DNA of 37,818 nucleotides from Micromonospora sp. KC723 (GTDB taxonomy: Bacteria > Actinomycetota > Actinomycetes > Mycobacteriales > Micromonosporaceae). The notes under the pieces are model-generated. The model searched no databases, was not told the origin of the DNA, and worked only from the letters and a program-made list of their open reading frames with translations. The stretch is from the NCBI RefSeq assembly GCF_004348595.1, contig NZ_SMKD01000050.1, forward strand, positions 1 to 37,818, given 5' to 3'. Made by a program: the position numbers and the translations under genes. Positions 16,914 to 24,595 of the stretch are shown here, piece after piece (within the stretch, counting starts at the first letter, position 1; the number at the start of each line of letters is the position of its first letter).

Positions 16914-17056
16914 TCACCGACGCCCACCACCTGTGGTCCGCCCGGCGCGCCGGCTGGCTCGACGCGCCCACCCTGGCACGGCTCTGCCCCGACGAGCGGT
17001 CGGCCGTCCCCGACGGCACCGCCATCCGTACCTGTCGACTGGAGGTTGGTTCGTGA
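16910..17056 (+). pseudogene. 48-codon remnant resembling an internally deleted L-fuconolactonase
   Basis: A GTG at 16910 overlaps the preceding stop as GTGA, and the TGA at 17054-17056 overlaps the next start (GTG at 17053) as GTGA. The frame is short but has normal high-GC third positions. Its first residues ([20 protein letters not shown]) resemble the start of amidohydrolase_2 lactonases, which begin with a DAHHHLW-type metal motif, and its end ([12 protein letters not shown]) resembles their C-terminal tail. A full lactonase has about 280 residues, so about 230 codons appear to have been lost in frame while both coupling overlaps survived. The HHxxW-like motif has only two His. It cannot be an active lactonase. 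It could alternatively be a genuine small protein. Confidence 0.6.
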
Positions 17057-17892
17057 GACTCATGCGGGTGGGACCAGCGGGGGCGGAGCGACCCGTCCTG
17101 CTGACCGAGGGCCGCCACCTGGACCTCAGCCCGGTCACCGACGACATCGGTCCGGCGTTCCTCGCCGCCGACGGGCTGCGCCGCGCCGCCGAGGCCACGA
17201 ACCTGCCGGAGATCGACATCACCGGCCAGCGGATCGGTTCCCCGATCGCCCGGCCCGGGGTGATCCTCTGCGTGGGACAGAACTACGCCGCGCACGCCGC
17301 CGAGTCCGGCGCGCCGCCACCGGACGCCCCGATCGTCTTCTACAAGGCCCCCAACACCGTGGTCGGCCCGTACGACGACGTGCTCATCCCCCGCGGCTCG
17401 GTCAAGACCGACTGGGAGGTGGAACTCGGCGTGGTGATCGGCCGCCGGGCCCGTTACCTCGCCTCGCCGCGCGAGGCCCTCGCCCACGTCGCCGGCTTCG
17501 TCTGCGCCAACGACGTCTCCGAACGCGACTTCCAGCTCGGCCACTCCGGCGGGCAGTGGTCCAAGGGCAAGTCCTGCGAGACCTTCCAACCCCTGGGGCC
17601 ATGGCTGGTCACGCCGGACGAGGTCGCCGACCCGCGGGCGCTGCGCCTGCGGTCCTGGGTCAACGGCGAACCGCGGCAGGACTCCACCACCGCAGACATG
17701 ATCTTCGAGGTGGCCCACCTCGTCTGGCACCTGTCCCAGTACACCGTCCTGGACCCCGGCGACCTGGTCAACACCGGCACCCCACCGGGCGTGGCCCTGT
17801 CCGGTCGCTTCCCCTACCTGCGACCGGGCGACGTCATGGAGGTCGAGATCGACGGTCTCGGCCGACAACGCAGCACCCTGCGGAACGCCTGA
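17053..17892 (+). CDS. Fumarylacetoacetate-hydrolase family protein, probable 2,4-diketo-3-deoxy-L-fuconate hydrolase
   Basis: A 279-residue cytoplasmic C-C bond hydrolase that would split 2,4-diketo-3-deoxy-L-fuconate into pyruvate and L-lactate, the last step of the pathway. The family core starts at [16 protein letters not shown]. Metal ligands are Glu122 and Glu124 ([11 protein letters not shown]) and Asp154 ([11 protein letters not shown]), followed by [19 protein letters not shown] and [12 protein letters not shown]. The GTG at 17053 has GGAGG seven bases upstream. It is coupled to the lactonase remnant upstream and to the dehydratase downstream (TGATG). Confidence 0.88.
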   Translation: MRLMRVGPAGAERPVLLTEGRHLDLSPVTDDIGPAFLAADGLRRAAEATNLPEIDITGQRIGSPIARPGVILCVGQNYAAHAAESGAPPPDAPIVFYKAPNTVVGPYDDVLIPRGSVKTDWEVELGVVIGRRARYLASPREALAHVAGFVCANDVSERDFQLGHSGGQWSKGKSCETFQPLGPWLVTPDEVADPRALRLRSWVNGEPRQDSTTADMIFEVAHLVWHLSQYTVLDPGDLVNTGTPPGVALSGRFPYLRPGDVMEVEIDGLGRQRSTLRNA

Positions 17893-19235
17893 TGGCCGTC
17901 ATCGTCGCCGTCGACACCTACGACGTGCGGTTCCCCACCGCGCGCGCCCGCGACGGCTCCGACGCCATGAACCCCGACCCCGACTACTCCGCCGCCTACC
18001 TCGTGCTGCGCACCGACTCCGGCCCGGACGGACACGGCTTCACCTTCACCATCGGCCGGGGCAACGACATCTGCCGCACCGCCATCGACGCCCTCACCTC
18101 CTTCGTCGTCGGCGTCGACCCGGACACCGTCGACCTCGGCGCGTTCGCCCGCAACCTCACCCACGACTCGCACCTGCGCTGGCTCGGCCCCGAGAAGGGC
18201 GTCGTGCACCTCGCCGCCGGCGCGGTCGTCAACGCGATGTGGGACCTGGTCGCCAAGCGCGCCGGCAAACCGGTCTGGCGGTACCTCGCCGACCTCGACC
18301 CCGACCAGATCGTCGACCTGGTCGACTGGCGCTACCTCACCGACGCTCTCACCCCGGCCGAGGCGCGGGACCTGCTCCGGGCCGCCGAGCCCGGCCGCGA
18401 GGCGCGGATCGCCCGGCTCCAGCAGCACGGATACCCCGCGTACACGACCTCGCCCGGCTGGCTCGGGTACGACGACGGCAAGGTCGTCCGGCTCGCGAAG
18501 CAGGCCGTGGCGGACGGATTCCGCCAGATCAAGCTGAAGGTCGGCGCGGACCGCGAGGACGACGTACGACGGATCCGCGCGGCCCGGGCGGCGGTCGGAC
18601 CGCACGTGCGTATCGCGGTCGACGCCAACCAGCGGTGGGATGTCGCCGAGGCGGTGAGCTGGATGCGGGCGCTGGCTCCCTACGACCCCTGGTGGATCGA
18701 GGAGCCGACCAGCCCCGACGACATCCTGGCCCACGCCGCCGTGCGCGCCGCTCTCGCCGACGCCGCGCCCGACGGCGGCCCGATCCGGGTCGCCACGGGC
18801 GAGCACGGCCAGAACCGGGTGCTGTTCAAGCAACTCCTCCAGGCCGGCGCGGTCGACGTCGTGCAGATCGACGCCTGCCGGGTCGGCGGGGTCAACGAGA
18901 ACGTCGCCATCCTGCTGCTCGCCGCGAGGTACGGCGTGCCGGTCTGTCCGCACGCCGGTGGCGTCGGCCTTTGCGAACTCGTGCAGCACCTGGCGATGTT
19001 CGACTTCGTCGCGGTTTCCGGCAGCATCCGGGACCGGACCATCGAGTACGTCGACCACCTGCACGAACACTTCCGCACCCCGGTTGTGCTGCGCGACGGC
19101 AACTACCTGGCCCCGATCGCGCCGGGCTTCTCCGCCGAGTTACACCCGGAGAGCATCGCCACCTACACGTACCCGGACGGCCCGGCGTGGCGTCCAGCCC
19201 GACCGGCGGGGGAGGGGGAGGACCGTGAGATGTGA
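17892..19235 (+). CDS. L-fuconate dehydratase (enolase superfamily)
   Basis: A 447-residue cytoplasmic enzyme that removes water from L-fuconate to give 2-keto-3-deoxy-L-fuconate. The N-terminal capping domain contains [17 protein letters not shown], and the barrel carries Lys214 and Lys216 (IKLKVG), metal ligands Asp244 (VDANQRW), Glu270 (WWIEEPT) and Glu304 (ATGEHGQN), and His354 (CPHAGGVGL), matching the fuconate dehydratase arrangement. The length equals the family norm. The ATG at 17892 shares one base with the preceding stop. Residues such as [14 protein letters not shown] are also typical. This is the most specific marker that the cluster handles fuconate-type sugar acids. Confidence 0.92.
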   Translation: MAVIVAVDTYDVRFPTARARDGSDAMNPDPDYSAAYLVLRTDSGPDGHGFTFTIGRGNDICRTAIDALTSFVVGVDPDTVDLGAFARNLTHDSHLRWLGPEKGVVHLAAGAVVNAMWDLVAKRAGKPVWRYLADLDPDQIVDLVDWRYLTDALTPAEARDLLRAAEPGREARIARLQQHGYPAYTTSPGWLGYDDGKVVRLAKQAVADGFRQIKLKVGADREDDVRRIRAARAAVGPHVRIAVDANQRWDVAEAVSWMRALAPYDPWWIEEPTSPDDILAHAAVRAALADAAPDGGPIRVATGEHGQNRVLFKQLLQAGAVDVVQIDACRVGGVNENVAILLLAARYGVPVCPHAGGVGLCELVQHLAMFDFVAVSGSIRDRTIEYVDHLHEHFRTPVVLRDGNYLAPIAPGFSAELHPESIATYTYPDGPAWRPARPAGEGEDREM

Positions 19236-19980
19236 CGGACTGGTCGCGGTGGTCACCGGTGGCGGTTCCGGGATCGGCCGCGCCTGCACCGAGGCGCTGC
19301 TGGCCGCCGGCGCCCGGGTGGGGGTGCTCGACCTGGACCCGTCGGGGGCGCCGCGGCACCCCGGGGTCCACCCGGTGCCCGCCGACGTCGCCGACCGGGC
19401 GGGGGTCACCGCCGCCGTCGACGCCGTGGCCGAGGCGTTCGGCGGCGTCGACATCCTGGTCAACAACGCCGGGATCTCGGCGGTCGGCGGTGTCGAGGAG
19501 AACGACGACGAGCAGTGGGCGCGGGTGCTGGACGTCAACGTCACCGGGGTGGCCCGCACCACCAGCGCGGCGCTGCCGTACCTGCGCCGCTCGTCGCACC
19601 CCGCGATCGTCAACATCTCGTCCATCGCCGCCGGCGCCGGTCTGCCCCGCCGTGCCCTCTACTCCGCGTCCAAGGGCGCCGTGCACGCGCTGACCCTCGC
19701 CATGGCCGCCGACCTGGTGGGCGACGGCATCCGGGTCAACTGCGTGGCCCCGGGCACCGTGGACACGCCGTGGGTGGCGCGGCTACTCGCCGCCGCGCCC
19801 GATCCGCAGGCCGAACGGCGGCGGCTCGCCGCCCGGCAACCCACCGGCCGGCTGGTCACCGCGGCGGAGGTGGCGGCTGCCGTGGTGTACCTCGCCGCGC
19901 CGGCGGCCGGCGCGGTCACCGGGACCACCCTGGCCGTCGACGGCGGCCTGGCGGGCCTGCGGATGCCGCCCCGGAGGTGA
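19225..19980 (+). CDS. Short-chain dehydrogenase, probable 2-keto-3-deoxy-L-fuconate dehydrogenase
   Basis: A 251-residue NAD(P)-dependent dehydrogenase. It shows TGGGSGIG (11-18), NNAG (80-83), catalytic Ser near 133 (NISSIAA), and Tyr146/Lys150 (YSASK). The C-terminus [14 protein letters not shown] is standard for the family. In the pathway it would oxidise 2-keto-3-deoxy-L-fuconate at C4 to the diketo acid that the hydrolase at 17053 cleaves. The GTG start at 19225 follows GGGGGAGG and overlaps the dehydratase stop by 11 bp. It is the last gene of the plus-strand run and is followed by a hairpin. Confidence 0.87.
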   Translation: MRCDGLVAVVTGGGSGIGRACTEALLAAGARVGVLDLDPSGAPRHPGVHPVPADVADRAGVTAAVDAVAEAFGGVDILVNNAGISAVGGVEENDDEQWARVLDVNVTGVARTTSAALPYLRRSSHPAIVNISSIAAGAGLPRRALYSASKGAVHALTLAMAADLVGDGIRVNCVAPGTVDTPWVARLLAAAPDPQAERRRLAARQPTGRLVTAAEVAAAVVYLAAPAAGAVTGTTLAVDGGLAGLRMPPRR

Positions 19981-20062
19981 CCGGACCGATCCGGCGGCAC
20001 CCGGCGCGTCGGAGCCGGCCGGCCCGCCGGGCGACCGTCGCGGGACGGCGCCCACCGCCGGT

Positions 20063-20100
20063 GCGGTCGGCTGCCCCACCTCGGTGACGCAGCCGACCGC
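20063..20100. terminator. Hairpin between convergent genes
   Basis: A perfect 11-bp stem (GCGGTCGGCTG and CAGCCGACCGC) with a 16-base loop lies between the stop of the short-chain dehydrogenase (plus) and that of the repeat protein (minus, stop at 20105). A bidirectional terminator is the simplest reading. Confidence 0.6.
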
Positions 20101-20104
20101 CGTG

Positions 20105-21091
20105 TCACCCGTCGATGCCGCCGTAGTGGATCTCGTGCCCCGGGCCTCGGACGAAGACCGCGGACCCTCCGGCGGCCACCGGCGCGGAGGTGGCCCGTGG
20201 TGCCCCGGCGACGGCGCGCCACGAGGACCAGGCGTCGGTCGGCACGTCGTACCGGATGGTGTGCAGCAGGCCGCCGCGGGCGCGGACCGTCACGTGCAGG
20301 CCGCTGTCGTAGGCGCTGAGGGTCGGCGCGGATGTCGCCCGCAGCGGGCCCGGGGCCGTCGTCCAGGGGGCCCAGCCGTCGGTGGTGAGGGTGTAACGGG
20401 TCGTGTGGATTGTGCCGCCGACGCCGCGGACCGCCAGGTGCAGATGCCCGAAGTAAACGGTGGTGGTGAGAGCGGACGTGACCGGTGGCGCGCCGGGCAC
20501 CGCACCCCAGCCGGACCAGGAGTCGGTGATCAGCGTGTAGCGGGTGGTGCGCACCGTCCCGCCGGTGCCCTGAACGAACACGTGCAGGTCACCGCCGTAG
20601 ACGACGGTGGCGGGCGCCGACTCGGCTCCCTTCGAGCCGGGGACGGTCACCCAGGCCGACCAGGTTCCGGTCGAGAGGTTGTACCGGGCGGTGCGGACGT
20701 GCCCGGTGGCGGTGCGGACGAACAGCCGCAGGTCGCCGCCGTACACCACGGCCGACGGGGTGTCCCTGGCGATCGGCCAGCCCGGGACCGCCGCCCAGCC
20801 CGACCAGGTCTGCGTGGTCAGCGAGAAGCGGTTCATCCGGACGTGACCCCGGTTCGTGGTGGTGAACAACCAGCGGTCGCCGCCGTAGTTCACCGTCGCG
20901 GGCGCCGACCCGGGACGGGCGGGCCCCGGCACCACCGACCAAGTCGCCGCGGCGGCTGCCGCCGGGTGGTCAGCCGGCAGCGGGGCCGCTGCCCGGGCGG
21001 GCGCGTCGGGCAGGGCGGCGGCGCCGAGGAGGAGGGCGAGGGCCAGTGCGAGCAGGCGGTGCAGCGGCCTCGCCAGCGGTGTGCGGGGCAT
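20105..21091 (-). CDS. Secreted 48-residue-repeat protein, beta-propeller-like
   Basis: A 328-residue protein. Residues 1 to about 35 are a signal peptide (MPRTPLARPL, then a Leu/Ala core and APARAAAP). The remainder is five full repeats and one shorter repeat of about 48 residues, each built on W-S-x-W-x-x-V-P-G, then S-A-P-A-T-V-x-Y-G-G-D-L, then F-V-R-x-x-x-G-x-V-R-T-x-R-Y. The period and the Trp/Gly spacing resemble PLL-type beta-propeller lectins, some of which bind L-fucose, but this comparison is by eye. The ATG at 21091 has GGAG six bases upstream. No catalytic residues are recognisable. It lies convergent to the L-fucose gene run. Function unknown; extracellular binding is likely. 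Confidence 0.75.
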   Translation of the reverse strand: MPRTPLARPLHRLLALALALLLGAAALPDAPARAAAPLPADHPAAAAAATWSVVPGPARPGSAPATVNYGGDRWLFTTTNRGHVRMNRFSLTTQTWSGWAAVPGWPIARDTPSAVVYGGDLRLFVRTATGHVRTARYNLSTGTWSAWVTVPGSKGAESAPATVVYGGDLHVFVQGTGGTVRTTRYTLITDSWSGWGAVPGAPPVTSALTTTVYFGHLHLAVRGVGGTIHTTRYTLTTDGWAPWTTAPGPLRATSAPTLSAYDSGLHVTVRARGGLLHTIRYDVPTDAWSSWRAVAGAPRATSAPVAAGGSAVFVRGPGHEIHYGGIDG

Positions 21092-21350
21092 GTGGGCTCC
21101 TGGTTGGTGGAGGGGTGCGTGACGGGTGAGGCGGCGTCCCGTCGAGGCTCTCACGCGGGCCCCTGCGGCGTTGTCCCCCGTGCGCAAAGCCGACACCCGT
21201 GCCGAGGAGGACGCGTGTCGACCCTGCCGGTCGCGGAAGGTGCGGAGCCGATGACGGACTGTCATCGGCCTGCGGTCGGCGACCGTATCGTGCCCGGACC
21301 GTTGCCGTCACGCCTCCGACCGGCCGCTCGCTGACTGGTACGGTCGCCAG

Positions 21351-21575
21351 GTGATCGTCGAAGAGCACTGGTGGAACGGGGACGCCACGCCTCGGGGGCG
21401 CCGTGACGTGTACATCCGTACCGACGGGCGGCGCTGGGAGGTTCAGGCGCAGATCGGTGGCGCGCAGGGCCGATCCGAGGTGCTGGAGTGCGGCAGCCGC
21501 AGCTCGGCGAGCATCCTGGCGGACTCCTGGCGTGCCGGCGGCCAGGGCTGGCGCGAACTGCGCCGCTCGGCCTAG
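21351..21575 (+). CDS. Small hypothetical protein (74 aa)
   Basis: The frame from GTG 21351 to 21575 encodes 74 residues: an acidic aromatic start (EEHWWNGD), a central VYIRTDGRRWEVQAQIGG and a Trp-containing tail (GQGWRELRRSA). The regular alternation in the middle suggests a small beta-sheet protein. It resembles small uncharacterised proteins I associate with Micromonosporaceae, but no domain can be named. There is no signal peptide or membrane segment. The ribosome site is weak. It is divergent from the repeat protein across about 260 bp and convergent to the CaiB-type gene; the 135 bp between them shows nothing convincing. Confidence 0.55.
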   Translation: MIVEEHWWNGDATPRGRRDVYIRTDGRRWEVQAQIGGAQGRSEVLECGSRSSASILADSWRAGGQGWRELRRSA

Positions 21576-21710
21576 TCACCCGCGCGACATCGCGACGTCG
21601 CCGGGCCACAACCGGCGCCGGGACTCGTGGTTGAACGCGCCCGGCGCCCACCCACGGCCGGTGCCGTACCCGCGGCCGGCCCCGGCGGCCAGCCCCTTCG
21701 GGCCGTACGG

Positions 21711-22838
21711 TCACGACCGGGACGGCCACCCCGCCAGCACGTCCGCCACGTCGAGCAGATCCCGCCGCGGGTCCGGTGCCGGCCGTGGCACCGCCGCCGG
21801 GGTACGCCCGAACCGGGGGGCCGGCGCGGGCTGCACCTCCCCGCCGACGGTGACGAAGGTGCCCCGGGCGGCGTTGTGCGGATGCCGGTGCGCCTCGGTG
21901 GGGGCGAGCACCGGAACCACACACGCGTCGAGGCCGGCGAAGACCTCGGCCCACTCGTCCCGGGTGCGTTCGGCGAACCGGTCGGTGAACCGGCGGCGCA
22001 GTCGCGGCCAGCCGCTCGGGTCGTACTGGGCGGGCAGGTCCTCGTCGGCCAGCCCGAGGCCGGTCAGCAGGGCCGCGAAGAACGCCGGTTCCAGCGCGCC
22101 GACGGCCACGAACCCGTCGTCGGCGGTGCGGTACGTGTCGTAGAACGGGGCGCCGCCGTCGAGCAGGTTGCGGCCACGCGGCGCGGTCCACAGCCCGGCG
22201 CCGATCATGCCGTGCAGGAACGCGGTGAGCAACGCCGAACCGTCGACCATCGCGGCGTCGACGACCTGGCCGACGCCGGAGCGTTCCCGTTCCAGCAGCG
22301 CGGCCAGCACGCCGACCACGAGCAGCAACCCGCCACCGGCGAAGTCGCCGAGCAGGTTCAGTGGGGCGTGCGGGCGTTCCCCGGCGCGGCCCAGCGGCTC
22401 CAGCGCGCCGGCCACCGCGAGGTAGTCGATGTCGTGGCCGGCCCGGGGGGCCAACGGGCCATCCTGGCCCCAGCCGGTCATCCGGGCGTACACCAGGCCG
22501 GGGTTGCGCCGCCGGCAGGTGTCCGGCCCGACACCGAGCCGCTCGGCCACCCCCGGCCGGTACGCCTCGACCAGCACGTCGGCGCGTTCCACCAGGCGCA
22601 GCAGGTCGGCCACCCCGCCGGGTGACTTCAGGTCCAGCGCGACGAGCCGCCGGCCGCGCTGCAACGGCCCGGTCGCCGGCGCGAGGCTGGCCAGTTCGAC
22701 GACGCGTACCCCGGCGAGCGGTCCGCCGGCTTCGCCCCCGGTGGCGGCGTGCGGGCTCGCCTGCCCCGCACCGGCGCGTCGGCGACCGTCCCGCTCGTTC
22801 GGGTGGTCGCGGCAGCCCGGCTCGTCGTTGACCACCAT
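21711..22838 (-). CDS. CaiB/BaiF-family (alpha-methylacyl-CoA racemase-like) protein with N-terminal deletion
   Basis: A 375-residue protein whose last 335 residues match the racemase/CoA-transferase family: VLVEAYRPGVAERLG, LVYARMTGWGQDGP, the AGHDIDYLAVAGAL box with the candidate catalytic His, PLNLLGDFAGGG with the candidate Asp, VVDAAMVDGS and LLDGGAPFYDTY. The usual start (GPLAGVRVVELA) is present, but it passes after only about ten residues (SLAPATGPLQ) to RGRRLVALDLKS. In normal members about 27 more residues lie here, including the GPxPxAAMxLADLGADVVRxxR segment that binds CoA. A 40-residue Arg-rich extension of no recognisable homology precedes it. The ATG at 22838 has GGGGAG upstream. 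It may be inactive. It does not fit the sugar theme of the window. Confidence 0.8.
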   Translation of the reverse strand: MVVNDEPGCRDHPNERDGRRRAGAGQASPHAATGGEAGGPLAGVRVVELASLAPATGPLQRGRRLVALDLKSPGGVADLLRLVERADVLVEAYRPGVAERLGVGPDTCRRRNPGLVYARMTGWGQDGPLAPRAGHDIDYLAVAGALEPLGRAGERPHAPLNLLGDFAGGGLLLVVGVLAALLERERSGVGQVVDAAMVDGSALLTAFLHGMIGAGLWTAPRGRNLLDGGAPFYDTYRTADDGFVAVGALEPAFFAALLTGLGLADEDLPAQYDPSGWPRLRRRFTDRFAERTRDEWAEVFAGLDACVVPVLAPTEAHRHPHNAARGTFVTVGGEVQPAPAPRFGRTPAAVPRPAPDPRRDLLDVADVLAGWPSRS

Positions 22839-22992
22839 CGGAGTCTCCCCGATCCGCCGGCGCGGGTCGATCCCCCGGCCGGAGTGCCGCGACGGCCGCC
22901 AGCAGCCCGGCGTCGCGCGCCTGCGTCGCCGTCCGGTCGGCGCGGCCCGGGGCCGATGTGGTCAGGGAGCCGCGACTGCTGGCCCGCTGACC

Positions 22993-23026
22993 GACGTGCC
23001 GCCCCGGGCAGCCGGGGCGGCACGTC
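22993..23026 (-). terminator. Terminator of the GH51-GH43 operon
   Basis: A perfect 15-bp stem (GACGTGCCGCCCCGG and its complement) with a 4-base loop lies about 40 bp beyond the stop of the GH43 gene on the minus strand. This GC-rich hairpin without a U-run is normal for actinomycetes. The rest of 22839-23068 shows no convincing gene. Confidence 0.75.
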
Positions 23027-23068
23027 CGCGCGGTGCGGGTCGGCCCCGGGTGGGGCGACCCGTCGTCG

Positions 23069-24586
23069 CTAGCTCAGCAGGAAGATGGTGGCGCGTCCCG
23101 CCAGGGCGCCCACCGTCAGCCGGCCGCGGTCGTGCCGCAGGTACGCGCCGGCGTCCGTGGCGAGTTGCACCGCGACGCCGCCCCTGCCCTGGGGCACCCG
23201 GCGGAAGCTCGCCGAGGCCGCCTCGGCGCTGCCGGCCGTCACCGGGTCGATCCGTACGACGCCGTCGACCACCCGGACGTACCGGTCGGGGAAGTTGACC
23301 GACTGGATCGACTCGGTGTCCCCGCCGGCCAGGCCCGGCACGAACCGGAACTGGCTGTCGGCCAGCTCACGGACCCCGGTGTCCACCCGCAGCACGTACT
23401 CGTAGTGGCGCAGGAACGCGCGGGACGCGTCGGCGGGGGAGAGGCGCACGATCGGGCCGCCCTCGCCGACCGGTACCCCGAACAGGGGGGAACCGTCGGA
23501 GTGCCAGTACAGCTTCTGCACCCGGGCGTGCCGGTTCGGGTCGTACAGCGGGTCGCCGGTGATGTCCCGGTAGTCCCGGGCGTGGTAGACCAGCACGTCG
23601 GTCACCCCGTCCTCGGCGACGGTGAACGAGTTGTGTCCCGGCCCGTAGCGCCTCGTCCGTTCGTGGGTGACGAACACCGGCTCCGGCGTCTTCACCCACG
23701 AGGCGTTGTCGAGCAGGTCCGCCTCGGCGTCGGCGGTCAGCAGCCCCATGCAGTAGCGGGAGTCGGTCGCGCTGGCGGAGAAGGTCATGAAGACCCGTCC
23801 GTTGCGGACGAGCACCGCCGGGCCCTCGTTGACCGTGAAGCCCTGCTTCTCCCAGCCGCGGGTGGGGGTCGCGATGCGGACCGGCTTGGTCCGGATCGAC
23901 CAGGGCGTGTCCATCTCCGCGATGTACAGGTTCGTGCCGGTCAGTTCCGGCTCGGCCTGCGCCCACACCAGGTACCGGCGGCCCCGGTGCGCGAAGGTCG
24001 TCGCGTCCAGGGAGAAGTCCTCCCACTCGGTGGCGATCTGGCCGCGCAGTCGCCAGCCGGCCGGGTCCCGGGGGTCGGCCAGCGCGGACTCCAGCACGTA
24101 CATCCTGATCCGGAAGACGTTGTCGGAGTCCCCGGCGGCGAAGTAGATGTACCAGCGGCCGTCGATGCGGTGCAGCTCCGGGGCCCAGATGTGCCCGCCC
24201 ATCTTGCCGCTCGCCGGTCGCCGCCAGATGACCGACTCGGCGGCGGTGGCGAGGCCGGCGATGGTGGGGGCGCCCCGTACGACGATCCGGTCGTACTCGG
24301 GCACGGAGCCGGTGAAGTAGTACGTCCCGTCCACCGGCAGGGTGATGAACGGGTCGGCCCGCTGCCGGATCAGCGGGTCGACGGTGGTGACGCCGTAGAC
24401 CTCGGCGTCGGGGCGGACGGGCACCGGCCGCAGGGCGGCGCTCGCCGTGGGGGCCGGGGGAGCGGTGGTGGCCCCCGGGGCGGCGGGAGCCGCGGTGGCC
24501 GCGGAGGCGAGCCCGCCGACCAGGCCGGTCGTCGCCACCCCCAGGCTGCCGCGTAGCAGGTTACGCCGGCTCAACGCGTACGTCAT
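23069..24586 (-). CDS. Secreted GH43 alpha-L-arabinofuranosidase with C-terminal AbfB (CBM42) domain
   Basis: A 505-residue extracellular enzyme that would trim L-arabinose from arabinan or arabinoxylan. The N-terminus has a twin-arginine signal (SRRNLLRGSLG) and an Ala-rich region up to about residue 50. The five-bladed GH43 propeller shows base Asp78 (RADPFITLP), Asp194 (FSLDATTFAHRG) and acid Glu254 (TVNEGPAVLV). From about residue 390 there is an AbfB-like beta-trefoil (RAFLRHYEYVLRVD, then SIQSVNFPDRYVRV), which binds arabinofuranose side chains. The arrangement resembles streptomycete exo-1,5-alpha-L-arabinofuranosidases. The ATG at 24586 follows GAGGTACC and lies 9 bp after the GH51 stop, so both belong to one arabinose-controlled operon. 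Confidence 0.9.
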   Translation of the reverse strand: MTYALSRRNLLRGSLGVATTGLVGGLASAATAAPAAPGATTAPPAPTASAALRPVPVRPDAEVYGVTTVDPLIRQRADPFITLPVDGTYYFTGSVPEYDRIVVRGAPTIAGLATAAESVIWRRPASGKMGGHIWAPELHRIDGRWYIYFAAGDSDNVFRIRMYVLESALADPRDPAGWRLRGQIATEWEDFSLDATTFAHRGRRYLVWAQAEPELTGTNLYIAEMDTPWSIRTKPVRIATPTRGWEKQGFTVNEGPAVLVRNGRVFMTFSASATDSRYCMGLLTADAEADLLDNASWVKTPEPVFVTHERTRRYGPGHNSFTVAEDGVTDVLVYHARDYRDITGDPLYDPNRHARVQKLYWHSDGSPLFGVPVGEGGPIVRLSPADASRAFLRHYEYVLRVDTGVRELADSQFRFVPGLAGGDTESIQSVNFPDRYVRVVDGVVRIDPVTAGSAEAASASFRRVPQGRGGVAVQLATDAGAYLRHDRGRLTVGALAGRATIFLLS

Positions 24587-24595
24587 CGTGGTACC

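Noticed and set aside
22839..23068. A possible gene remnant on the minus strand upstream of the CaiB-type gene
   Set aside because: One frame has high-GC third positions for about 55 codons, but there is no start, no ribosome site and no family resemblance.
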